Of a stretch of DNA of 6,883 nucleotides, positions 1-5,152 are shown in pieces. The stretch spans positions 1 to 6,883 of the forward strand of contig CAZUAY010000206.1 of assembly GCA_964618405.1 (NCBI GenBank), given 5' to 3'. The notes under the pieces are model-generated. The model saw nothing but the letters and a program-made list of their open reading frames with translations. It was not told the DNA's origin and did no database searches. The position numbers and the translations under genes were made by a program. Within the stretch, counting starts at the first letter, position 1, and every line of letters begins with the position of its first letter. The DNA is from JBBQIY01 sp964618405 (lineage in GTDB: Bacteria > Verrucomicrobiota > Kiritimatiellia > RFP12 > UBA3636).

Positions 1-4
1 AAGA

Positions 5-35
5 CGCCTGCCTGTGCAGGAACGGCAGACAGGCG
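5..35. repeat. Imperfect inverted repeat (hairpin)
   Basis: CGCCTG (5-10) pairs with CAGGCG (30-35). After one mismatch, CTG (12-14) pairs with CAG (26-28), leaving a loop of about 11 nt. It lies at the window edge, so it may be part of a larger element. No U-tract follows, so nothing supports a terminator. Confidence 0.45.
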
Positions 36-112
36 AAAGCGCGAAGAAATAAAGGGGTGGCTGAGGATTTGCTCGAGTGAATCGAGGACGAGGACGAGCG
101 AAGCAAACGGAG

Positions 113-158
113 AACGGGTTTTCGAACCCGTTTTCGTACACGGGTTGGAAAACCCGTG
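113..158. repeat. Twin 20-nt hairpins in inverted orientation (pair A)
   Basis: Element 1 (113-132) is a perfect 8-bp stem AACGGGTT/AACCCGTT around the tetraloop TTCG. Element 2 (139-158) is a perfect 8-bp stem CACGGGTT/AACCCGTG around GGAA. They are separated by 6 nt. Element 2 is an inverted copy of element 1: read on the minus strand it matches at 17 of 20 positions. The outermost pair differs in a compensatory way (A-T against C-G). The module can fold either as two short hairpins or as one long arm. The layout resembles paired REP elements, but I cannot name a family. Confidence 0.75.
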
Positions 159-203
159 CTCCGTTCGTTACGACCACTGCTTAGCGAAACTCGAAGTTTT
201 AGG

Positions 204-278
204 CAGGATGCCTATGCGCCCAGTGTTGGTGACGCGGCGACCTCGCCGCGTATAGGCATGCTGCTGCACGGCATCCTG
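204..278. repeat. Nested inverted repeats with 9-bp core hairpin
   Basis: The core is ACGCGGCGA (232-240) and TCGCCGCGT (243-251), which pair perfectly; read as an 8-bp stem with a 4-nt loop this is again a 20-nt element. Outside it, ATGCCTAT (208-215) pairs with ATAGGCAT (252-259), and CAGGATGCC (204-212) can pair with GGCATCCTG (270-278). The two outer pairings compete, so alternative folds are possible. No coding context is seen. Confidence 0.65.
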
Positions 279-327
279 TCACGTTTTCTCTCTGATATTG
301 GCTTACCTCAAGGTTGGAGAGAGGCAT

Positions 328-356
328 TGTAATCTTGTCTTTTGGGCGAGATTACA
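328..356. repeat. Hairpin with GTAATC/GATTAC ends
   Basis: TGTAATCT (328-335) is the exact complement of AGATTACA (349-356). The stem can continue inward with G-C and G-U pairs through 336-340/344-348 around a TTT loop. Its terminal GTAATC/GATTAC recurs in the hairpin downstream of umuC (6573-6620), suggesting a shared repeat family or convergent terminal sequence. Confidence 0.6.
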
Positions 357-495
357 TTGACATCGCTGTATGAAAACAGGCGGGCTTACCTGAAATTTTG
401 AGTAAGTGTGTCGTCTTAGCTCTGATCAGCAGGGTAGGAGACCGTCGGCTCTGATCGTTCAGCGGCGGGACGCCGTTGCCACTTTTCTCGCTCAG

Positions 496-590
496 CAGGG
501 AAGAAGTAGCGAGTTGCGAGTTGTGAGTTGCGAGTGGGGTCTCAGCGAGGCCAGCCACAGGGAAGAAGTAGCGAGTTGCGAGTTGTAAGT
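496..590. repeat. 33-nt direct repeat built on GAGTTGY heptamers
   Basis: Positions 496-528 and 558-590 are identical apart from one base (G525 against A587), an offset of 62 nt. Each copy begins with CAGGGAAGAAGTAGC and continues as tandem heptamers: GAGTTGC, GAGTTGT, GAGTTGC at 511-531, and GAGTTGC, GAGTTGT at 573-586. The 7-nt period is not a multiple of three, which argues against a protein-coding origin. The same heptamer returns near the right end of the window. Confidence 0.8.
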
Positions 591-625
591 GGGGCGATCG
601 GTGACAATTTCGGCCTCAGCGAGGA

Positions 626-1588
626 TTAACCTGTAAAGCACAATGAAATGGCATCAATCAGTGGGACATCTGCCGGTGTGAAATTTTGACACCTATCAAG
701 AAGGGTCGTGGGTGCAACCCATTTAGCTTCGCTATGGACTGTTGGGGTAAAAAGTGGCGTTTTTGGTCTTGCATTCCAGGCGGAGAGTTTAATTGTTTTT
801 GTGCCAACGGTCGCAGAAGTCTTAGTGAAATGGCTCAGCACTTCAATTTCAGCCCAGAATTCTTCGCGGATTTCTCGAATGAGACATTCTGCTTCCGTTT
901 CGCCCACTTCTAGTTTACCACCTGGGAACTCCCATAAACCTGCGTTGCTTTGTCCTAATGCACGTCGAGCGATGAGGATTTCTCCAGCCGGATTCCGAAT
1001 AATGCCTGCAACCACCACGCAAGGAACAGAATGCGAGACGAGTGCGTCAAGTTTCTGAAATCCCAGCATAAAACAGAGGCGCCAGGGCAAAGGAATCTGA
1101 GTTTCTAAGGCAAGTTCTTGAAGCAAGTCAGATTTTGAAAGTAACAGCAATTCGGCATCTTCAACATCATCACTTAATGCATTGCTATGCATATCTTTAA
1201 CACAATTATAGGCTAAGAAAAAATTTCCGACGCCGTTTCCCCTATTCGCGTCGGAAGCGCAAGAGGCGAGGGGAATCCAATTTTCGGAGGTATAACCCGT
1301 TTCTTCTAGCAATTCGCGTTTGGCGGCTTCAAGCGGGATTTCGTCGATTTCTATATAGCCGCCTGGAGGACCGACGGCGATATCCGGCATGGCGTATTTG
1401 GCTTGGCGAAAACAGATGAAAAAACCATCGGCGTCAACGGCGCAAATTGTCACGTAATCTGGACTGACAATCCAGCCCCAATCGGGAATAATACGTCCGT
1501 TGGAAAGCTGAACTTCGTGGCGTTCGATTTTCAAAAATTTGTTGAGATTGAGGATCTCGGTTCGTGAGCAGGTCACAAGCTTTTTCAT
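626..1588 (-). CDS. Tandem two-domain Nudix hydrolase (ADP-ribose pyrophosphatase-like plus MutT-like)
   Basis: The 320-residue protein holds two Nudix domains, a family that hydrolyses nucleoside diphosphates linked to another moiety, using Mg2+ held by the Nudix-box glutamates. Box 1 (about residues 77-99, with G77, E83, R91-E92, E95-E96, G98) fits the consensus exactly. The preceding GPPGG and the fold order suggest an ADP-ribose/NDP-sugar pyrophosphatase-like domain. Box 2 (about 224-246, with G224, E230, R238-E239, E242-E243) follows LWEFPGG and ends in W245-A246 where the consensus has Gly plus a hydrophobic residue. Its C-terminal tail (KWVAP...FTPADVPLIDAI) resembles MutT-type 8-oxo-dGTP hydrolases. 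The start is taken as ATG at 1588; a frame extension to TTG at 1639 adds 17 unconvincing residues. No Shine-Dalgarno sequence is visible. It is transcribed divergently from the epimerase gene. The substrates are inferred from family only. Confidence 0.88.
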   Translation of the reverse strand: MKKLVTCSRTEILNLNKFLKIERHEVQLSNGRIIPDWGWIVSPDYVTICAVDADGFFICFRQAKYAMPDIAVGPPGGYIEIDEIPLEAAKRELLEETGYTSENWIPLASCASDANRGNGVGNFFLAYNCVKDMHSNALSDDVEDAELLLLSKSDLLQELALETQIPLPWRLCFMLGFQKLDALVSHSVPCVVVAGIIRNPAGEILIARRALGQSNAGLWEFPGGKLEVGETEAECLIREIREEFWAEIEVLSHFTKTSATVGTKTIKLSAWNARPKTPLFTPTVHSEAKWVAPTTLLDRCQNFTPADVPLIDAISLCFTG

Positions 1589-1596
1589 TGCGTTAG

Positions 1597-1625
1597 ATTC
1601 TAGCGTAAAGGACTCTTGAGTACAA
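1597..1625 (-). promoter_or_regulatory. Candidate sigma-70-type promoter for the Nudix gene
   Basis: On the minus strand, TTGTAC (1620-1625) and TAGAAT (1597-1602) are separated by exactly 17 nt. The -10 matches TATAAT at 5 of 6 positions; the -35 matches only in TTG. The predicted transcription start would fall within a few bases of the ATG at 1588, so the mRNA would be nearly leaderless. That agrees with the missing Shine-Dalgarno sequence. This is inference from consensus matching alone. Confidence 0.4.
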
Positions 1626-1650
1626 ACCGAATTTGGCAAGAAGCTAAGAA

Positions 1651-1668
1651 GGTTTTAGGTGTTAGGTT
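1651..1668. repeat. Short heptamer run TTTTAGG/TGTTAGG
   Basis: Positions 1653-1659 (TTTTAGG) and 1660-1666 (TGTTAGG) are tandem 7-nt units followed by TT. A further TGTTAGGTT is found at 1882-1890. The unit length equals that of the GAGTTGY runs elsewhere in the window, but the sequence differs. With two units this may be chance. Confidence 0.35.
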
Positions 1669-1742
1669 CACGGTGGTAGCCCATTCTTTTGTGAAGCCGC
1701 AAAGGTGCTTGAGATGGGAACGTACTGGAGGTGAGAACTTAG

Positions 1743-1787
1743 CCGAGACAATCCTGTCTCGGTTTGTCCCCGACAGGATTGTCGGGG
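1743..1787. repeat. Twin 20-nt hairpins in inverted orientation (pair B)
   Basis: Element 1 (1743-1762) is a perfect 8-bp stem CCGAGACA/TGTCTCGG with loop ATCC. Element 2 (1768-1787) is a perfect 8-bp stem CCCCGACA/TGTCGGGG with loop GGAT. The gap is 5 nt (TTTGT). Read on the minus strand, element 2 shares the central 12-mer GACAATCCTGTC with element 1. The outer stem positions differ at four bases, and all four changes keep pairing. Size, spacing and inverted arrangement match the pair at 113-158, although the sequence is unrelated. Confidence 0.78.
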
Positions 1788-1841
1788 ATACCTTTTTGGG
1801 AGAAGCTGTTAAGGAGGGTGGATCTAGAGTTAGTAACGTCG

Positions 1842-1857
1842 CATAATATATATTATG
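1842..1857. promoter_or_regulatory. 16-bp perfect AT-rich palindrome, possible operator
   Basis: CATAATATATATTATG is its own reverse complement. It lies in the AT-rich part of the spacer, 45 bp upstream of the proposed -35 of the epimerase operon. A dimeric regulator site is one reading; an AT-rich upstream element or chance in AT-rich DNA are others. No regulator gene is present in the window. Confidence 0.35.
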
Positions 1858-1901
1858 TTAGTAAAGAGGGGCTTTAAAACATGTTAGGTTCCTGTTTTTA
1901 C

Positions 1902-1930
1902 TTGATTTTCAACAAGATACAGAGTATAAA
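1902..1930 (+). promoter_or_regulatory. Candidate sigma-70-type promoter for the epimerase operon
   Basis: TTGATT (1902-1907) and TATAAA (1925-1930) are 17 nt apart; they match TTGACA at 4 of 6 and TATAAT at 5 of 6 positions. A start near 1937 would give a leader of about 47 nt before the ATG at 1984. It lies in the most AT-rich part of the spacer, just ahead of three closely spaced genes. Confidence 0.45.
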
Positions 1931-1983
1931 CACCTCGTTCAATTTGCATTTTAAAACTCATTACCCGTTGAAAGTATGTCGAC

Positions 1984-2952
1984 ATGAAAAAAGCTCTTGT
2001 CTGTGGCGCCGGAGGTTTCATCGGTTCCCACCTTGTGAAGTATCTGAAATCACAAGGGTTGTGGGTTCGTGGCGTTGACATCCATCTCCCTGCTTTTTCG
2101 GAGAGCGCGGCTGACGACTTCCTCCAGCTCGACCTGCGTCTGACTGAAAATTGTCATGCAGCACTTCAAATGCCTGACGGTTCGGCTCCCGACGAAGTTT
2201 ATCAGCTTGCTGCCGATATGGGCGGCATGGGCTTTATCCACACGGCTGAATGCGAAATCATGCGCAACAGCGCACTCGTCAACATCAACATGGTTCACGA
2301 AGCAGCCGTGGCCGGAGTCAAGCGATACTTTTTTTCTTCCTCTGTCTGTGTTTATCGCGACATGCAACCCGACGAACCGGAGATGACCGAAGACGACGTC
2401 TACCCTGCCCTACCCGATAACGAATATGGTTGGGAAAAACTCTATGCCGAACGCATGGCTAAGGCCTACGAACACAAGTACGGAATGATTGTCAGAATTG
2501 CACGATTTCAAAATTGCTATGGACCCGAAGGTGCTTGGTGCGGTGGACGAGAGAAAGCTCCCGCTGCCCTATCCAGAAAAGTTGCATCAGCAAAAGAGGG
2601 TGATTCGGTTGACATTTGGGGCAATGGTTTGGCGATCCGTAACTTCATTTATATCGACGATCTGACCCGTGGAATCTACCTGTTGATGCATTCCGATCTG
2701 GATGAGCCCGCCAACATCGGAACACGAGAATATGTCAATGTTCGCCAACTCTTGGAGACTATCGCAGAGGTGGCTGGAAAGAAGATAACCATCCATAGCG
2801 TTGAGGGACCAGTAGGCGTTGCTTCACGAAACTTCAGCATCGACCGTATTTCGTCGATTGGCTGGGCTCCGAAATTTACCCTCCGAGATGGAATTGCGAT
2901 GACCTACCCTTGGGTAAAACAGCAGGTAGAAGCAGCCGACTTGAGCCACTAG
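1984..2952 (+). CDS. GDP-mannose 3,5-epimerase-like NAD-dependent sugar-nucleotide epimerase
   Basis: The 322-residue protein is an extended short-chain dehydrogenase/reductase. The NAD motif G8-A-G-G11-F-I-G14 is followed by an acidic residue (D32) suited to NAD. The phrases YQLAADMGGMGFI (73-85), GGREKAPAA (187-195) and NIGTREYV are those I know from plant GDP-mannose 3,5-epimerase, which converts GDP-D-mannose to GDP-L-galactose/GDP-L-gulose by double epimerisation. All the residues I recall as catalytic there have counterparts: S120 and C122 (in SSVCVY), Y148 and K152 (the YxxxK pair) and K191. Full length is slightly shorter than the plant enzyme. The start codon has no clear Shine-Dalgarno sequence, but the glycine motif begins at the normal distance. 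It is first in a tight three-gene set. No other sugar-nucleotide gene is adjacent, so the product's destination is unknown; a surface glycan is a guess. A related epimerase with another substrate remains possible. Confidence 0.88.
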   Translation: MKKALVCGAGGFIGSHLVKYLKSQGLWVRGVDIHLPAFSESAADDFLQLDLRLTENCHAALQMPDGSAPDEVYQLAADMGGMGFIHTAECEIMRNSALVNINMVHEAAVAGVKRYFFSSSVCVYRDMQPDEPEMTEDDVYPALPDNEYGWEKLYAERMAKAYEHKYGMIVRIARFQNCYGPEGAWCGGREKAPAALSRKVASAKEGDSVDIWGNGLAIRNFIYIDDLTRGIYLLMHSDLDEPANIGTREYVNVRQLLETIAEVAGKKITIHSVEGPVGVASRNFSIDRISSIGWAPKFTLRDGIAMTYPWVKQQVEAADLSH

Positions 2953-2961
2953 CACACCGCG

Positions 2962-3876
2962 ATGAAGTTTAAAAAGGTAAGAATCTTCTATAATCGAAAA
3001 TCAGGCCCAGGCTCCTATTTACGCCGGGTTCAGGATGCTTTCTCAAAGCACTGGAAACAGACAGCGGAAGATTTAGCGTGGTATTTCCCGAGTTCGCTTG
3101 AAGAATCAGCTCGAATGCTCGACCATGCTCTTGAAGACGGCACGGACTGCATTATCGTCGGTGGCGGTGATGGTACGGTGAGCAGCATCGGCACTCAATT
3201 GATCGGCAAGCATGTCTGCATGGGCGTTGTGCCTTTGGGCAGTGGAAACGGATTAGCTCGGCACTTTTCACAATCGCTGAATCCGGCAGAGGCGGTTGAG
3301 GAACTCGCGCGCGGCTTTGTGCGCGAAATGGATGTTGGATATGTGAACGAGCATCCGTTTCTTGTAAGTGCTAGCACAGCTTGGGACGCCGCCATTGTCA
3401 AAGCATACAACATGTCCCCCATTCGCGGCATCGGCTCATACGTGTTTGCTGGTATCTATTCTTTTTTCGAATATTCACCGAAACCAGTTCGGATGATTAT
3501 CGATGAATCGGAGATCATCGATCTTGATCGTCCGCTTCTGCTGACAATTGGCAATTTGAGCGGTTGGGGAGGTGGAGCACTCATCGCTAAATCCGCAGAT
3601 GGTTCCGATGGACGCCTCGAACTCGTTGCCTCTCGCCAGCAGGACGCTCCCCTCTTATTAGCCAACATTTCAAACGTTTTCGACCAAGGACTCGTCAATC
3701 TACCCAACGTCATTTGTCGCAAGTTCAAGAAGCTAAGAGTTGAACGCATGGAGGCGCAACCGATACAGCTCGATGGCGAGCTCCATGAAGCCTCAAAAAA
3801 CCTCGATATCACCGTTAAAAAAAGCGCATTAAAAATCCTCGTCCCAATGGGAGCACGTGGATTAACTGTTCAATAA
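2962..3876 (+). CDS. Diacylglycerol/sphingosine-kinase-family lipid kinase (DAGKc domain)
   Basis: The 304-residue protein has the usual length of bacterial YegS/DgkB/BmrU-type lipid kinases, which move the ATP gamma-phosphate to a lipid hydroxyl at the inner membrane face. Visible signatures are N11-R-K-S-G near the N-terminus (usually NPxSG), the nucleotide-binding GGGDGTV at 67-73, PLGSGNGLAR at 91-100, a DGSDGRLELV stretch at 213-222 and the acidic L-D-G-E at 270-273, where the family's catalytic base lies. The second motif reads GSGNG, closer to sphingosine/ceramide kinases than to the GTANDF of Escherichia coli YegS, so a sphingoid or other lipid substrate is possible. There is no transmembrane segment, consistent with a peripheral protein. 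It starts 9 bp after the epimerase stop, without a Shine-Dalgarno sequence, suggesting translational coupling. The substrate cannot be told from sequence alone. Confidence 0.88.
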   Translation: MKFKKVRIFYNRKSGPGSYLRRVQDAFSKHWKQTAEDLAWYFPSSLEESARMLDHALEDGTDCIIVGGGDGTVSSIGTQLIGKHVCMGVVPLGSGNGLARHFSQSLNPAEAVEELARGFVREMDVGYVNEHPFLVSASTAWDAAIVKAYNMSPIRGIGSYVFAGIYSFFEYSPKPVRMIIDESEIIDLDRPLLLTIGNLSGWGGGALIAKSADGSDGRLELVASRQQDAPLLLANISNVFDQGLVNLPNVICRKFKKLRVERMEAQPIQLDGELHEASKNLDITVKKSALKILVPMGARGLTVQ

Positions 3877-3900
3877 GAAATTGAATCACTTCGATAACCC

Positions 3901-3904
3901 AGGA
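3901..3904 (+). promoter_or_regulatory. Shine-Dalgarno sequence of the ankyrin-MORN gene
   Basis: AGGA stands 3 nt before the ATG at 3908. It selects this ATG over the in-frame TTG at 3881, which would place nine hydrophilic residues before the signal peptide. It is the only convincing ribosome binding site in the window. Confidence 0.6.
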
Positions 3905-3907
3905 AAA

Positions 3908-5152
3908 ATGAAAATCTATAAATTAACCCTCCTCACCCTTGCATCCATTCTCGGCACCACCTTTGTCGCGGGCGACACGGTCGTGGCAGGCGACATCTTC
4001 GCTGCAATCAACCTGCACGACATGAATGCCATCACCTCGATGCTCAAAGTTGATAAAGAGAAGATTCTCGACGCGCGAACCACGGGTGGCATAACACCCC
4101 TGCATTATGCTGCAAGCCTCGACAACACAGAAGCCGCCTATCGGCTTCTCGACGCAGGCGTAAACGTTGACATCACAACCGAAGACAGCCTAACAACACC
4201 GTTGCACTGGGCTGCCGACAAAGGCGCTTCCGATACGCTCCGGCTGTTGCTCAAAAACGGTGCGGACGTCAATGCAAAAGCCAAAAATGGGTACACACCG
4301 CTTCACTTCTTGGCGCGCGGTGCAGCCAATCCAGAAATCGGAAAATACCTCCAAGACGCTGGAGCCGATATCAACGCTCTCGACGGCAAGTTGAACACGC
4401 CGCTTCATATTGCCTCAGCTCGAGGAAACGTCGCCGCTGTTGCCTATTTCATCAAAGCCGGTGCTGCAACAACACTGAAAAACGATGCAGGGAATTTGGC
4501 TATTGATGTCGCCAAGGATGACGCGACACGGGCAGCATTCGGTACCTCTAATGGGAAGGCCTATATTGCGCCCTTACCCGTTGTTCCCGTTCAAGAGGCT
4601 GCCGCCCCTGCCGTGGCACTTGCGTCTTCCCCCCCTCCCCTTTCCTCTGAAGTTGCGCATACGGTCACCCCTGATACGGCTATCGGTGAAGTGACATCAC
4701 ACCCTGCTTATTCCAATGACAACGTGGCGAGTGAACTGTCGATCGGCGAAGAATACAGAAGGTTTTTGGACGACCCTGACACGATCAAAAACGCTGATGG
4801 ATCCGTCTACAAGGGCGAAGTTCAAGCTGATGGCCACTACCATGGCTTCGGCGTCCTTTGTAAACAGAATCGTGAACGCTACCAAGGGGAATGGAAAAAC
4901 GGTAGACGCCATGGCGTCGGTACCTTTGCCTATTCTAATGGCGACTCCTTTGCAGGGAGCTGGAAAAACGGCGTCCCTCACGGCAAAGGAGTTTACGTTT
5001 TTAAAAACGGCGGTCGAGTTTCTGGAACATGGAAAAATGGCGTTCTTTCAGAAGGCGAAGGACAATACGTCACTTCCGATGGAGCAAAATTTTACGGCTA
5101 CTGGGAACAGAACAAACTCGTAACCAGCCGTCCGATGCCAACCACCAACTAG
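3908..5152 (+). CDS. Exported ankyrin-repeat/MORN-repeat protein
   Basis: The 414-residue protein begins with a signal peptide (MKIYK, then a hydrophobic core to about residue 20, with cleavage plausible after A21 or A27). Ankyrin repeats cover about 28-210. Four units carry the TPLH hallmark (63-66, 97-100, 130-133, 164-167) with matching LLxxGAxVN-type ends, and degenerate caps lie on both sides. A Pro/Ala/Val-rich linker (about 218-265) follows. Then come MORN repeats from about 299 to 400: YKGEVQADGHYHGFG, YQGEWKNGRRHGVG, FAGSWKNGVPHGKG, a more divergent VSGTWKNGVLSEGEG and a partial YGYWEQNK. Ankyrin repeats bind proteins; MORN repeats are linked with membrane lipids or protein scaffolding, though lipid binding is disputed. 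No enzyme domain is present. The gene starts 31 bp after the lipid kinase and is probably co-transcribed with it. The likely location is the periplasm or cell surface. The precise role is unknown. Confidence 0.85.
   Translation: MKIYKLTLLTLASILGTTFVAGDTVVAGDIFAAINLHDMNAITSMLKVDKEKILDARTTGGITPLHYAASLDNTEAAYRLLDAGVNVDITTEDSLTTPLHWAADKGASDTLRLLLKNGADVNAKAKNGYTPLHFLARGAANPEIGKYLQDAGADINALDGKLNTPLHIASARGNVAAVAYFIKAGAATTLKNDAGNLAIDVAKDDATRAAFGTSNGKAYIAPLPVVPVQEAAAPAVALASSPPPLSSEVAHTVTPDTAIGEVTSHPAYSNDNVASELSIGEEYRRFLDDPDTIKNADGSVYKGEVQADGHYHGFGVLCKQNRERYQGEWKNGRRHGVGTFAYSNGDSFAGSWKNGVPHGKGVYVFKNGGRVSGTWKNGVLSEGEGQYVTSDGAKFYGYWEQNKLVTSRPMPTTN

Larger units (their letters stand above)
1..625. other. 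Repeat-rich intergenic region without a credible gene
   Basis: No reading frame here looks like a protein. Frame 1 is open from the window edge to about 252, but it reads straight through several hairpins and its translation is Arg-rich without domain character. Besides the repeats listed separately, the stretch holds a hexamer run GAGGAC-GAGGAC-GAG (84-98), a small hairpin CGGCG-GGA-CGCCG (463-475) and the 9-mer GCTCTGATC twice (419-427 and 448-456). The 10-mer CTCAGCGAGG also occurs twice (541-550 and 615-624), the second copy almost abutting the stop codon of the Nudix gene. I interpret the region as an accumulation of small dispersed repeats downstream of the minus-strand gene. Confidence 0.7.
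1589..1983. other. Divergent intergenic spacer between the Nudix and epimerase genes
   Basis: This 395-bp stretch has no credible gene. From left to right it holds the candidate Nudix promoter, a short TGTTAGG heptamer run, the second twin-hairpin module, the AT-rich palindrome and the candidate promoter of the epimerase operon. Its right part (about 1840-1983) is clearly more AT-rich than the genes, as expected of a promoter region. Confidence 0.65.

Noticed and set aside
1..252. Frame open from the window edge, possibly the end of a gene
   Set aside because: It reads through a GAGGAC repeat, two twin hairpins and another hairpin; the translation is Arg-rich and has no recognisable domain.
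352..558. Minus-strand frame with Ala-Thr-His-Asn-Ser-Gln-Leu phrases
   Set aside because: These phrases are the translation of the GAGTTGY heptamer repeat; the frame has no independent support.
496..590. CRISPR-like array
   Set aside because: There are only two copies, themselves internally repetitive, with one 29-bp interval and no cas gene.
708..1058. Plus-strand frame of 116 codons
   Set aside because: It is antisense to the well-supported Nudix gene and resembles no protein I know.
1589..1639. N-terminal extension of the Nudix protein to a TTG codon
   Set aside because: It adds 17 residues without family resemblance, and the ATG at 1588 gives a normal N-terminus with a promoter-like sequence just upstream.
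1743..1787. Intrinsic terminator
   Set aside because: It lies between the starts of divergent genes and is not followed by a U-tract, so there is no transcript for it to end.
1616..1846. Plus-strand frame in the divergent spacer
   Set aside because: It starts at TTG, crosses the heptamer run and twin hairpins, and has no family resemblance.
3456..3812. Minus-strand frame of 118 codons
   Set aside because: It lies wholly inside the lipid kinase gene; the Ser/Arg-rich composition is typical of an antisense shadow.
3881..3907. Upstream TTG start for the ankyrin-MORN protein
   Set aside because: It would put nine hydrophilic residues before the signal peptide, whereas the ATG at 3908 has an AGGA in place.
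4716..5123. Plus-strand frame of 135 codons overlapping the MORN region
   Set aside because: It is a different frame of the repetitive MORN-coding DNA; the MORN frame accounts for the sequence.
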